From assembly GCA_958447445.1 (NCBI GenBank), contig CAUDAE010000026.1, forward strand, positions 1-17,433: a DNA stretch of 17,433 bases, read 5' to 3'. The translations under genes and the position numbers were made by a program. Shown piece after piece: positions 6,983-14,101 of the stretch. A model generated the notes under the pieces. It ran no database searches. It saw only the letters and a list, made by a program, of their open reading frames with translations, and was not told the origin of the DNA. Each line of letters opens with the position of its first letter. The first letter of the stretch is position 1. The stretch is from an uncultured Collinsella sp. (GTDB lineage Bacteria > Actinomycetota > Coriobacteriia > Coriobacteriales > Coriobacteriaceae).

Positions 6983-7459
6983 CTATCCGATCCTCATGAG
7001 GCAGCTGCCGAACTCTACGAGGTCGCCGTCGGCCACGCAGATCTCGAGCACCTCGCCATCCGCCTCTGCCGTCACCTCGTTGAGAACCTTCATGGCCTCG
7101 ATGATGCAGAGCGTCTCGCCGGCCTTGACCTTGGAGCCCACGTGCACAAACGGCTCGTCGCCCGGCGCCGGGGCAGCATAGAAAACGCCAACCATGGGAG
7201 CGGTCACCTCGGTGCCCTTGGGCTCCGGTGCGGCGGCAGGCGCCTGCGCGGCGGGCTCCGGTGCGGCGGCAGGCATGGCGACAGGAGCCACCGCCGGAGC
7301 AGTCACGGCACCCGGCATGGGCATGGGCACGGCAACCGGCTGTGCGGCGCTCGCGCGCTCGAGTTCGACCGCGGTGCCATCGGGCTCCTCAACGCGCACG
7401 CGCGTGAGGCCGCGGTCCTCCATAACATCGGCTATCTCGGCAAGTCTTTTGGAATCCAT
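6983..7459 (-). CDS. accB: Acetyl-CoA carboxylase biotin carboxyl carrier protein
   Basis: This 158-residue BCCP carries the biotin that shuttles CO2 from AccC to AccDA. The N-terminal 35 residues form the AccC-interacting part. Residues about 38-82 are a flexible linker of almost only Ala, Pro, Val and Met, with two imperfect repeats of the type PAAAPEP. The C-terminal biotinyl domain (84-158) has the attachment motif EAMKVLNEV, with Lys124 as the biotinylation site, and the protruding-thumb region typical of bacterial BCCP. The usual motif is EAMKMMNE, so MM is replaced by VL. The ATG follows the fabF stop by 3 bp, and its Shine-Dalgarno GAGGAG lies in the last fabF codons. BirA, encoded divergently upstream of fabH, is the expected modifying enzyme. 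Confidence 0.96.
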   Translation of the reverse strand: MDSKRLAEIADVMEDRGLTRVRVEEPDGTAVELERASAAQPVAVPMPMPGAVTAPAVAPVAMPAAAPEPAAQAPAAAPEPKGTEVTAPMVGVFYAAPAPGDEPFVHVGSKVKAGETLCIIEAMKVLNEVTAEADGEVLEICVADGDLVEFGSCLMRIG

Positions 7460-7462
7460 GCT

Positions 7463-8710
7463 CTAGCTCCTCGTATATCTACGCAGCGCGATGGCGGCGT
7501 TGTGCCCGCCAAAGCCTAGGTTGGTCGAAAGCGCCCAGGTAAGGTCGGCGCGAACTGCGCGATTGGGCGTGTAGTCAAGATCGCAGGCGGGATCGGGCGT
7601 GCGGTAGTTAATGGTCGGCGGCACCACGCCCTGCTCGAGCGCCATGGCGCAGGCCATGACCTCGATGGCGCCCGTGGCACCGATCATGTGGCCGGTCATC
7701 GACTTAGTCGACGAGACGTGCGCGGCGCGCGCCGCGTCCTCGCCGAGCGCACGCTTAATGCCCGCCGTCTCGGACGAATCGTTGAGCTTGGTCGATGTGC
7801 CGTGGGCATTGATGTAGAGACCCTCGGAAGGCTTGACGTCGCCCTCGGTCACCGCCAGCGATATCGCGCGGGCAATGCCGGCAGCCTCGGGATCAGGACT
7901 CGTGATGTGATAGGCATCATCGGTGTTGCCGTAGCCCACGACCTCGGCATAAATGTGCGCACCGCGCGCCTGCGCATGTTCCATGCTCTCGAGCACGAGC
8001 ACGCAGGCGCCCTCGCCCATCACAAAGCCATCGCGGTCTGCATCGAACGGACGGCAGGCCGTCGCGGGATCGGGGTTGGTGGTCAATGCGCGGCAGGACG
8101 TAAAGCCCGCAACGGCATCGGGGATAATGGCCGCCTCGGCGCCGCCCGCGAGGATCGCGTCGGCATAGCCGTGCTTGATGGCGCGGAACGCCTCGCCCAC
8201 CGCATGGGCCGAGGTTGCGCACGCGGTCACCACGGGCAGGGTCGGGCCCTTTGCCTTGTGGCGGATTGCGATATTGCCCGATGCCATGTTGGGGATCATC
8301 ATCGCGATCATATAGGGCGATGCGCGGCGGGGCCCACGGTCGGCAATCGTATGGACGTTGTCGACGAGCGTCTGCATGCCGCCCACGCCTGAACCCACGT
8401 AGACGCCCAGGCGCTCGCGATCGATGGCGCCTTCGACATCAAAGCCCGCATCGTGCATGGCTTCGTCCGAAGCCGCCATCGCAAACTGAACGCAGGGGTC
8501 GAGATGCTTGGCGTCACGCTTGCCAAAGTACTCGTTGCCGTCAAAGCCCTTGACCTCGGCTGCCACCTTGACGGCAAACGCATCGGTATCAAAGTGCGTG
8601 ATCGGGCCGATGCCGCACGTGCCGGCGCACATGGCCGCCCAGGTGGCAAGCGCGGTGTTGCCGAGCGGCGACACGGCACCGATACCGGTGATTGCAACTC
8701 TCTGTTCCAT
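7463..8710 (-). CDS. fabF: 3-oxoacyl-[acyl-carrier-protein] synthase II
   Basis: This 415-residue condensing enzyme of the thiolase fold has the usual FabF length. It joins malonyl-ACP to the growing acyl-ACP in each elongation round. The Cys-His-His triad is visible as Cys164 in TACATSAHA, His303 in NAHGTST, and His341 in SMTGHMIGATG, with Lys336 nearby. The C-terminal NLGFGGHNAA loop is also present. Two adjacent ATGs (8713 and 8710) follow AGGAG; the second is chosen because it gives a 6-nt spacing and the usual start MEQRVAITGIG. ATG 8728 is possible but lacks a good ribosome site. It begins 39 bp after fabG and ends 3 bp before accB. Confidence 0.95.
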   Translation of the reverse strand: MEQRVAITGIGAVSPLGNTALATWAAMCAGTCGIGPITHFDTDAFAVKVAAEVKGFDGNEYFGKRDAKHLDPCVQFAMAASDEAMHDAGFDVEGAIDRERLGVYVGSGVGGMQTLVDNVHTIADRGPRRASPYMIAMMIPNMASGNIAIRHKAKGPTLPVVTACATSAHAVGEAFRAIKHGYADAILAGGAEAAIIPDAVAGFTSCRALTTNPDPATACRPFDADRDGFVMGEGACVLVLESMEHAQARGAHIYAEVVGYGNTDDAYHITSPDPEAAGIARAISLAVTEGDVKPSEGLYINAHGTSTKLNDSSETAGIKRALGEDAARAAHVSSTKSMTGHMIGATGAIEVMACAMALEQGVVPPTINYRTPDPACDLDYTPNRAVRADLTWALSTNLGFGGHNAAIALRRYTRS

Positions 8711-8749
8711 CATGGTCTCCTCATCCAAGCCGTTCTTCGGCCCTGGTTT

Positions 8750-9523
8750 CTACATCGCCATTCCGCCGTCGACGCGCACGACCTCACCCGTAATGTAGGC
8801 AGCCGCATCACTCGCCAGAAAGCGCACTACGCCGGCCACCTCCTCGGGGCGCGCCATGCGCTTAAGGGGAATCTGCTCCTCGGTTACCGTACGCACCTTC
8901 TCCGAGAGCTTTGCCGTCATATCCGTCTCGACAAACCCGGGGGCAACCGCGTTCACTCGTACGCCGCGGGGCGCAAGCTCGCGCGCCACCGCCTTGGTCA
9001 GGCCGATCACGCCCGCCTTGGAGGCAGCGTAGTTGGCTTGCCCGGCATTGCCCATCAGGCCCACGACCGAGCTCATGTTGACGACGCAGCCGCCGCGCTG
9101 GCGCATAAAGGTCTTGGTGAGCGCGCGCGTCGTATTGAACGTGCCCTTGAGATTGACATCGAGCACGCGGTCGAAGGCATCGTCACCCATACGCATGAGC
9201 AGGCCGTCGCGCGTGATGCCGGCGTTGTTGACGAGCGCCCAAATGGAGCCAAAGTCGCTCAGGACCGTCTCCACGCAAGTGTTGACGGCGGCGGGGTCGG
9301 CCACGTCACATTGATATGCGCGCGCCGTGGCGCCAGCCGCCTCACAGGCTTCGCACGTCTCGCGCGCCGCATCTGCGCTACCGGCATAGACGACGGCGAT
9401 ATCAAAGCCGTCCTCCGCCAGGCCCACGGCACAGGCGCGGCCGATACCCCGCGAGCCGCCCGTGACCAGTGCCACGCGACGTGAGTCGTTGCGCTCGAGC
9501 GCGCCATTGTTCAAGTTGCCCAT
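8750..9523 (-). CDS. fabG: 3-oxoacyl-[acyl-carrier-protein] reductase
   Basis: This 257-residue short-chain dehydrogenase reduces 3-oxoacyl-ACP with NADPH. It has the cofactor loop TGGSRGIGRA (21-30), the structural NNAG (99-102) and the catalytic set Ser152, Tyr165 and Lys169 in SSVVGLMGNAGQANYAASK. The C-terminus ITGEVVRVDGGMAM is typical of FabG. About 14 residues precede the Rossmann strand, slightly longer than usual, but AAGGA lies 6 nt before the ATG at 9523, which supports this start. It lies 30 bp after fabD. Operon position makes FabG more likely than another dehydrogenase of the family. Confidence 0.95.
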   Translation of the reverse strand: MGNLNNGALERNDSRRVALVTGGSRGIGRACAVGLAEDGFDIAVVYAGSADAARETCEACEAAGATARAYQCDVADPAAVNTCVETVLSDFGSIWALVNNAGITRDGLLMRMGDDAFDRVLDVNLKGTFNTTRALTKTFMRQRGGCVVNMSSVVGLMGNAGQANYAASKAGVIGLTKAVARELAPRGVRVNAVAPGFVETDMTAKLSEKVRTVTEEQIPLKRMARPEEVAGVVRFLASDAAAYITGEVVRVDGGMAM

Positions 9524-9553
9524 GTCATTCCTTTCGGGTTACAGCCCTGTGGA

Positions 9554-10480
9554 CTATGCGAGCTCGTCGGCAATAGCTGCGACCTGCTCGGCCGTCTCGC
9601 ACGAATACACACGAACGTCGCTCAACGTACGCTTGATCAGGCCGGACAGCGTTTTGCCGGGGCCGACCTCAATAAATGTGTCGATGCCTTGATCCTGCAG
9701 AGCATGCAGCGTATCGCCCCAGCGCACGGCATTCCTCACCTGATTGGCCAAGACATCCGATGCCGTCTGGGGGTCCGCCGGATAGGGCGCCGCTGTCATA
9801 TTTGCCAAAACAGGAATGAGCAACGGGGACGGCGCGTGACCGGCCTCAATATATGCGGCAAGGCCACAGGTCGCCTCGGCCATATAGGGGCTATGAAATG
9901 CACCCGACACCGCGACTTTCATGGCGCGGCCGCCAGCCTCTTTTACTAGGACGTCGAGGGTCTGCAGCGCATCGGGCGCTCCGGCCACAACCGTCTGCTG
10001 GGGACTGTTGTAGTTGACCGGCCAGCAGTCCTCGCCGGCCTGCGCAGCCAGGTTCTCGACTTGCGCAGCATCAAGTTTGATGACGGCGCGCATGCCGCCA
10101 GGGTGACGCTCGGCCGCCGTGGCCATCAATGCCGCGCGCTCACACACGAGCTCAAAACCCGCTCGCGTATCGAATGCCCCCGCAAAGCTGAGTGCAGCGA
10201 CCTCGCCCAGCGAGAATCCCGCACAGGCGGCAGGCACCACGCCGCGCTCGCGCAGGGCGACGGCGACAGCCAAGTCGTGCACGAACACGCAAGGCTGCGT
10301 GTTCTCGGTCTGCGAGAGCTCCTCCTTGGAGGCGCTCCGGCACTGCTCGCTCGTCCCCGGGCGCACCTCGTCGGCAATGGTGAACACCTCGGCGGCCGCC
10401 GGCGATGTCTCGATCAGGTCGACGCCCATCGCGGGATGTTGGGCACCCTGGCCGGCAAACAGAAACGCTACGCTACCCAT
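9554..10480 (-). CDS. fabD: Malonyl-CoA:ACP transacylase
   Basis: This 308-residue protein has the normal FabD length. It transfers malonyl from CoA to ACP. Visible motifs are the N-terminal FLFAGQGAQ, the nucleophile motif GFSLGE with Ser90, Arg115 in ERAALM, and His196 in GAFHSPYM. The residue before the serine elbow is Phe (GFSLGE) where E. coli has His (GHSLGE). The C-terminal EVGPGKTLSGL is also typical. The start codon lies inside fabK, giving a 13-bp overlap, and a GAAGGGTG stretch precedes it, so translation is likely coupled to fabK. Cytoplasmic. Confidence 0.95.
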   Translation of the reverse strand: MGSVAFLFAGQGAQHPAMGVDLIETSPAAAEVFTIADEVRPGTSEQCRSASKEELSQTENTQPCVFVHDLAVAVALRERGVVPAACAGFSLGEVAALSFAGAFDTRAGFELVCERAALMATAAERHPGGMRAVIKLDAAQVENLAAQAGEDCWPVNYNSPQQTVVAGAPDALQTLDVLVKEAGGRAMKVAVSGAFHSPYMAEATCGLAAYIEAGHAPSPLLIPVLANMTAAPYPADPQTASDVLANQVRNAVRWGDTLHALQDQGIDTFIEVGPGKTLSGLIKRTLSDVRVYSCETAEQVAAIADELA

Positions 10481-11412
10481 GCGGACGCACCCTTCAGGAC
10501 GCGCTCGGCGCCATCGACCAGATCGTCAACGATTTCGCGTGCGCTCTGGCGCTCGCTAACCATGCCGGCAATCTGTCCACACAAAAACGAACCCTCTTCG
10601 TAGTTGCCGTCCTTGGCGGCCTTACGCAGCGCACCGGTTCCCATAGCACCGAGCTCCTCGGCACTCGCGCCGGAACCCTCGCTCTTGGCATAGGCGTTGG
10701 TGAAGGGGCTCTTGAGGGCGCGCACTGGATGTCCCGTCGAGCGACCGGTCGCACGCGTCGAAGTGTCGTTGGCCTTCAGGACCATCTCCTTGTACTGCTC
10801 CGAGACGGTGCACTCGTCTGCGACCAGAAAGCGCGTACCCACTTGCACGCCTTCGGCGCCCAGCATAAAGGCGGCCGCCACGCCGCGGCCATCGGCAATA
10901 CCGCCGGCGGCCACGACGGGAATGTCAACCGCATCGACGACCTGCGGCACCAGTGCCATCGTCGAGGTCTCGCCAATATGGCCGCCCGATTCGGTACCCT
11001 CGGCAACAACCGCCGTGGCTCCACGACGTGCCACGAGGCGCGCCAGCGCCACCGAGGCAACGACCGGGATGACCTTGATGCCCGCCTCGTTCCACGCCTT
11101 CATGTACTTGGCGGGATTGCCGGCGCCCGTCACGACGACCGGCACTCGCTCGTCAATCACGACCTGCGCGACCTCGTCGGCAAACGGGCTCATGAGCATG
11201 ACGTTGACGCCAAAGGGCTTATCCGTCTTGGCGCGCAGCTCATGAATCTGGTCGCGAAGCCAGTTGGCGTCGGCGTTCATGGCCGCGATGATGCCTAAGC
11301 CACCCGCCTCGGACACTGCGGACGCCAGCGAGGCATCGGCAATCCAGGCCATACCGCCCTGGAACACGGGCTTTTCGATGCCGAGCAGATCGCAGAGAGG
11401 AGTCTTGAGCAT
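10468..11412 (-). CDS. fabK: Enoyl-[acyl-carrier-protein] reductase II, flavin-dependent
   Basis: This 314-residue FMN protein of the nitronate monooxygenase-like TIM-barrel family fits FabK in length and context. It performs the last step of each elongation round, reducing enoyl-ACP with NAD(P)H. Features are PVFQGGMAWIAD near the N-terminus, EGTESGGHIGE with His145 (the position of the essential His144 of Streptococcus pneumoniae FabK), and the phosphate-binding GGIADGRG (170-177) and GAEGVQVGTRF (185-195). FabK is not homologous to FabI, so a bacterium relying on it is expected to be insensitive to triclosan. No fabI is present in the window. Only 2 bp separate it from acpP. Nitronate monooxygenase is the main alternative, made unlikely by the operon. 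Confidence 0.93.
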   Translation of the reverse strand: MLKTPLCDLLGIEKPVFQGGMAWIADASLASAVSEAGGLGIIAAMNADANWLRDQIHELRAKTDKPFGVNVMLMSPFADEVAQVVIDERVPVVVTGAGNPAKYMKAWNEAGIKVIPVVASVALARLVARRGATAVVAEGTESGGHIGETSTMALVPQVVDAVDIPVVAAGGIADGRGVAAAFMLGAEGVQVGTRFLVADECTVSEQYKEMVLKANDTSTRATGRSTGHPVRALKSPFTNAYAKSEGSGASAEELGAMGTGALRKAAKDGNYEEGSFLCGQIAGMVSERQSAREIVDDLVDGAERVLKGASAWVA

Positions 11413-11414
11413 CT

Positions 11415-11651
11415 CTACTTCTCCAATGCCGCCTCGACCGTATCGGCGAACTCGCCGACCGTCTTTGGGTTCTCCTCGGTATCGAGCTGGATGCCAAACT
11501 CGTCCTCGACGGCAACGAGGATCTCGACGGTGCCCAGGCTGTCGAGACCAATCTCCTCGAGCGTGGACTCGGGCTTCATCTCGACATCGTCAAGACCGGC
11601 GGTCTCGCGGATAACGTCGCAAACGCGCTCGAAGGTCTTCTGATCTGCCAT
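11415..11651 (-). CDS. acpP: Acyl carrier protein
   Basis: This 78-residue acidic helical protein carries acyl chains on a 4'-phosphopantetheine arm. The attachment motif is GLDSLGTVEI with Ser38; the usual form is DSLD or DSLE, and here Gly follows DSL. Length, charge and predicted helices fit bacterial ACP. GGAG lies 7 nt before the ATG. It is placed between fabH (52 bp upstream) and fabK (2 bp downstream), the same place as in streptococcal and related FASII operons. Confidence 0.96.
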   Translation of the reverse strand: MADQKTFERVCDVIRETAGLDDVEMKPESTLEEIGLDSLGTVEILVAVEDEFGIQLDTEENPKTVGEFADTVEAALEK

Positions 11652-11703
11652 GGTAGTTCTCCTTTGGTTGTGCCCTAGGGGCGTTTTTATTTCCTATGTG
11701 CGA

Positions 11704-12663
11704 CTACTTCCAACGAAGCAGATAGCCACCTATATCCAGACCGGCGCCAAATCCAACCAAGGCGATGGTGTCGCCTGTGTGAAGTGCACCGGCGTTTGCC
11801 AGCCGGTCGAGGGCAAGCGGAATGCATGCGCTCGAAATGTTGCCGGTCTCGCGCAACGTGCGAACCACGCGCTCGTCCGGCACGCCCAGGCGCTTGACCG
11901 CCTGGCTCAGGATTCGTTCGTTAGCCTGATGGAATACAAAATGATCGATGTCTTCGACCAAAATGCCCGCATCGATCGCAAGCTTATGGACCGTGTCGCA
12001 GATGGCGTTGACGCCGAACTTGAACACGCGGCGGCCGTTCATGGACAGCACGCTCGCGCTATCTGCGGAAGCCTTAAACGGCGAGGTACCGACCAGACCG
12101 GGAACGCGCAACGTCTCGACGTCGGGCGCCGTCGAAAGCTCAACGGCAAGGGGGTTGTCTCCCCCAGCTTCAATCACTGCGGCGCCTGCCCCATCGCCAA
12201 AAAGCACGCAGGTGGCACGGTCGGTCCAGTCGAGCGCGCGCGTCATCTGCTCGGCAGCAACAACAAGCACGCGCTCGGCACGGCTGCGGGCGATATAGCC
12301 CTCGGCGACATCGAGCGCAAATACGAAGCCGGCACAAGCCGCCGAGACATCGAAGGCAGGGCACGTCGCGCCAAGTCGCTCAGCAACGGCACACGCCTCG
12401 GCGGGAACAAGGTGGTCACCCGTCGTCGTCGAGCAGACGATCAGATCCAGCTGGCTCGCGTCGATTCCGGACACCTGGAGTGCCCGCTCGCTCGCCGCTA
12501 CGGCAAGGTCGTCAAGTGACTCGGTGGTGCAGACGTGGCGGCTCTTGATACCTGTGCGAGTAAAAATCCACTCATCCGAGGTATCGAGGAACTCAGACAG
12601 CTCGTCATTGGAAACGCTGCGCTCAGGAAGCGCCGAGCCTGTTCCAAGAATCGTGAAACCCAT
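11704..12663 (-). CDS. fabH: 3-oxoacyl-[acyl-carrier-protein] synthase III
   Basis: This 319-residue enzyme starts fatty acid synthesis by condensing an acyl-CoA primer with malonyl-ACP. The catalytic triad is Cys110 in SAACAGF, His245 in FHQANERI, and Asn275 in TGNISSA, with the spacing of known FabH. The RTGI motif that contacts CoA is at 36-39. The start at 12663 is set by a perfect AAGGAGGT 6 nt upstream; the frame is open for 19 more codons, but those cover the operator region and have no ribosome site. It is the first gene of the operon. The upstream region carries two near-identical sites that may bind a regulator. Whether it prefers acetyl or branched primers cannot be told from the sequence. 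Confidence 0.96.
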   Translation of the reverse strand: MGFTILGTGSALPERSVSNDELSEFLDTSDEWIFTRTGIKSRHVCTTESLDDLAVAASERALQVSGIDASQLDLIVCSTTTGDHLVPAEACAVAERLGATCPAFDVSAACAGFVFALDVAEGYIARSRAERVLVVAAEQMTRALDWTDRATCVLFGDGAGAAVIEAGGDNPLAVELSTAPDVETLRVPGLVGTSPFKASADSASVLSMNGRRVFKFGVNAICDTVHKLAIDAGILVEDIDHFVFHQANERILSQAVKRLGVPDERVVRTLRETGNISSACIPLALDRLANAGALHTGDTIALVGFGAGLDIGGYLLRWK

Positions 12664-12680
12664 CACTAACCTCCTTTGAG

Positions 12681-12698
12681 TTGTTGACGTGTTTACAT
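12681..12698. promoter_or_regulatory. Candidate operator site 1 upstream of fabH
   Basis: This site reads TTGTTGACGTGTTTACAT and differs from site 2 at one of 18 positions. It is an imperfect palindrome (5 of 8 pairs match over its central 16 bp). It lies 18-35 bp before the fabH start codon, downstream of a candidate -10 box, where a bound protein would block transcription. The regulator is not identified. Confidence 0.6.
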
Positions 12699-12708
12699 CG
12701 ACCAAGAG

Positions 12709-12714
12709 AGGATA
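12709..12714 (-). promoter_or_regulatory. Candidate -10 box of the fatty acid operon
   Basis: The minus strand reads TATCCT, the same hexamer as in the rpsL promoter of this window. It lies between the two operator-like sites. At 17 bp spacing the -35 position is CGTCAA, a poor match that falls inside site 2. A second possible -10, TTTAAT, lies at 12745-12750, also without a good -35. Confidence 0.35.
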
Positions 12715-12728
12715 ACGCATTTCAGTCT

Positions 12729-12746
12729 TTGTTGACGTGTTAACAT
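12729..12746. promoter_or_regulatory. Candidate operator site 2 upstream of fabH
   Basis: This site reads TTGTTGACGTGTTAACAT. Its central 16 bp are an imperfect palindrome (6 of 8 pairs), summarised as TGTTrACryGTyAACA. Its centre is 48 bp from that of site 1. It covers the -35 position of the candidate TATCCT promoter and lies 94 bp before birA. The site contains TTGACG on the plus strand, but no convincing -10 follows it in the birA direction. Confidence 0.6.
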
Positions 12747-12839
12747 TAAATTGTCCAAATGCGACAAAGGCTTCACATTGTGTCTATCTCTCGACACCAT
12801 TGCGCGATTGCCTTATTTACTTAGGAGGTAGCAGCTGTT

Positions 12840-13616
12840 ATGGATTCTCGTTTAACGATAGTCGACGTAACCGGATCGACCAACGATGACCTGCTCGAAG
12901 CAGGAAAACAGGGAGCGCCGCACGGCACAGGACTTGCCGCCCGGGCTCAAACAGCAGGGCGCGGCCGGCGCGGGCACAAGTGGGACTCAACCGTCGGCAA
13001 CTTATTGCTTTCGCTTGTCCTGCGCCCATGCGTTAATCCTGCAAAGTTCTCTGGTCTTGCCGCCGTCAGCGGCCTAGCGGTGCTCGAAGCACTCGAAAAG
13101 CAGGGTCTTGCAAACGAGATTCGCCTTAAATGGCCCAACGACCTTGTCGCGCGAGGACGCAAGCTCGGCGGCATTCTGGTCGAGGCCGCACGCGATAACG
13201 AAGGCAAACCTTTCGCCGTCTGCGGCATTGGCGTCAATGTGAACTATGCGCCCCAAGAGGTGCCCGATGGTGGCCTGCCGGCAATCGGTCTCTCGGATCT
13301 CAACGAGAGCGTACCTGCCGTCGACATGCTCCTCGATGAGGTCTATCACGCAGTTATAGACGCTGCAGATGCCTGGGCAGAGCGCCTCAACGCCAAGGAA
13401 GAAGATGCCGGTCCGCTCGCGCCCGTCCACGACGAATATATCGCCCACCTTAATTGGATCGGGAAGCACGTTATCGCCCGCTCCCCCGCTGGAGACGAGC
13501 TGGCACGAGGCATATTTAGAACGGTCGACGATTGCGGCCGCGCATGCATTGAGACCGAGAGCGGCTTGTGCGTCTTCCACTTCGAAGAAGCATCCTTGCG
13601 CCCCCTGAGCGAATAG
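12840..13616 (+). CDS. birA: Biotin--[acetyl-CoA-carboxylase] ligase
   Basis: This 258-residue biotin protein ligase activates biotin as biotinyl-AMP and attaches it to the AccB lysine. The ligase core begins at once with TGSTNDDLLE (11-20), then the biotin-binding TAGRGRRGHKW (38-48; most members have Arg where His47 stands), KWPND (98-102) and KLGGILVE. A C-terminal beta-barrel cap follows from about residue 210. There is no N-terminal helix-turn-helix domain, so it is the monofunctional type and should not repress transcription. AGGAGG lies 11 nt before the ATG. It is the only plus-strand gene, divergent from the operon that encodes its substrate and convergent with rpsJ. Confidence 0.94.
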   Translation: MDSRLTIVDVTGSTNDDLLEAGKQGAPHGTGLAARAQTAGRGRRGHKWDSTVGNLLLSLVLRPCVNPAKFSGLAAVSGLAVLEALEKQGLANEIRLKWPNDLVARGRKLGGILVEAARDNEGKPFAVCGIGVNVNYAPQEVPDGGLPAIGLSDLNESVPAVDMLLDEVYHAVIDAADAWAERLNAKEEDAGPLAPVHDEYIAHLNWIGKHVIARSPAGDELARGIFRTVDDCGRACIETESGLCVFHFEEASLRPLSE

Positions 13617-13676
13617 AGCGCCGCAGCCGTCGGCTCGGCAGACGAATTCGCTATCCCAAAATCTAAACTCAAAACA

Positions 13677-13713
13677 AAAGGGCCCCGCTACCGTAACGGC
13701 AGCGGGGCCCTTT
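13677..13713. terminator. Bidirectional intrinsic terminator between birA and rpsJ
   Basis: AAAGGGCCCCGCT (13677-13689) pairs perfectly with AGCGGGGCCCTTT (13701-13713); the 11-nt loop contains a further CCG/CGG pair. Read on the minus strand the stem runs into TTTTGTTTT, a good tail for the end of the str operon. On the plus strand the stem ends in TTT and can also end the birA transcript. Confidence 0.9.
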
Positions 13714-13732
13714 AAGCTATGAGCGATATCGC

Positions 13733-14041
13733 TTAGAGCTTGATGTCGATGTCGACGCCAGCGGGGAGGTCGAGACGCATGAGCGAATCAACGGTGCCCG
13801 AGGTGGGGTCGAGGATGTCGATGAGGCGCTTGTGGGTGCGCATCTCGAACTGTTCACGGGAGTCCTTGTTCACGTGCGGCGAGCGGATAACCGTGTACAG
13901 GTTGCGCTCGGTGGGCAGGGGGACAGGACCGGAAACGCGAGCGCCGGTCTTCTGAGCGGTCTCGACGATGAGCTTCGCGGACTGATCGACGACCTCGTGA
14001 TCATAGCCCTTGAGGCGAATGCGGATCTTCTGGGTAGCCAA
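13733..14041 (-). CDS. rpsJ: 30S ribosomal protein S10
   Basis: This 102-residue protein matches S10 over its full length (E. coli 103). It is part of the 30S head and, as NusE, of antitermination complexes. Typical stretches are MATQKIRIRLKGYDHEVVD, GARVSGPVPLPTE, and SPHVNKDSREQFEMRTHKR. The start codon is TTG, with GGAGG 6 nt upstream, and no ATG or GTG in frame could replace it without adding unrelated residues. It follows fusA by 60 bp, which include a 6-bp hairpin. It is the last gene of the str operon here: a strong terminator follows and rplC is absent. Confidence 0.97.
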   Translation of the reverse strand: MATQKIRIRLKGYDHEVVDQSAKLIVETAQKTGARVSGPVPLPTERNLYTVIRSPHVNKDSREQFEMRTHKRLIDILDPTSGTVDSLMRLDLPAGVDIDIKL

Positions 14042-14059
14042 CTTAAACCTCCAAAGAGT

Positions 14060-14076
14060 GCGAGAGATGTTCTCGC
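14060..14076. other. Perfect hairpin between fusA and rpsJ
   Basis: GCGAGA and TCTCGC form a 6-bp stem around a 5-nt loop, 18 bp before the rpsJ start and just upstream of its ribosome site. No T run follows, so it is not a terminator. It could be an mRNA processing or translation control element. Confidence 0.5.
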
Positions 14077-14101
14077 GGATTACGTAACAGGGAGCTCGAA
14101 C

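Noticed and set aside
12664..12720. A 19-codon N-terminal extension of fabH
   Set aside because: It would translate operator site 1 and has no ribosome site, while ATG 12663 has a perfect AAGGAGGT and gives the family-typical N-terminus.
12732..12760. birA promoter with -35 TTGACG inside operator site 2
   Set aside because: At 17-18 bp spacing the next hexamers are CCAAAT or CAAATG, poor -10 boxes. TTGACG is better explained as part of the repeated 18-bp site.
12664..12839. Riboswitch or T-box in the fabH-birA intergenic region
   Set aside because: No conserved riboswitch core or terminator/antiterminator pair is visible. The sequence is explained by ribosome sites and the two 18-bp sites.
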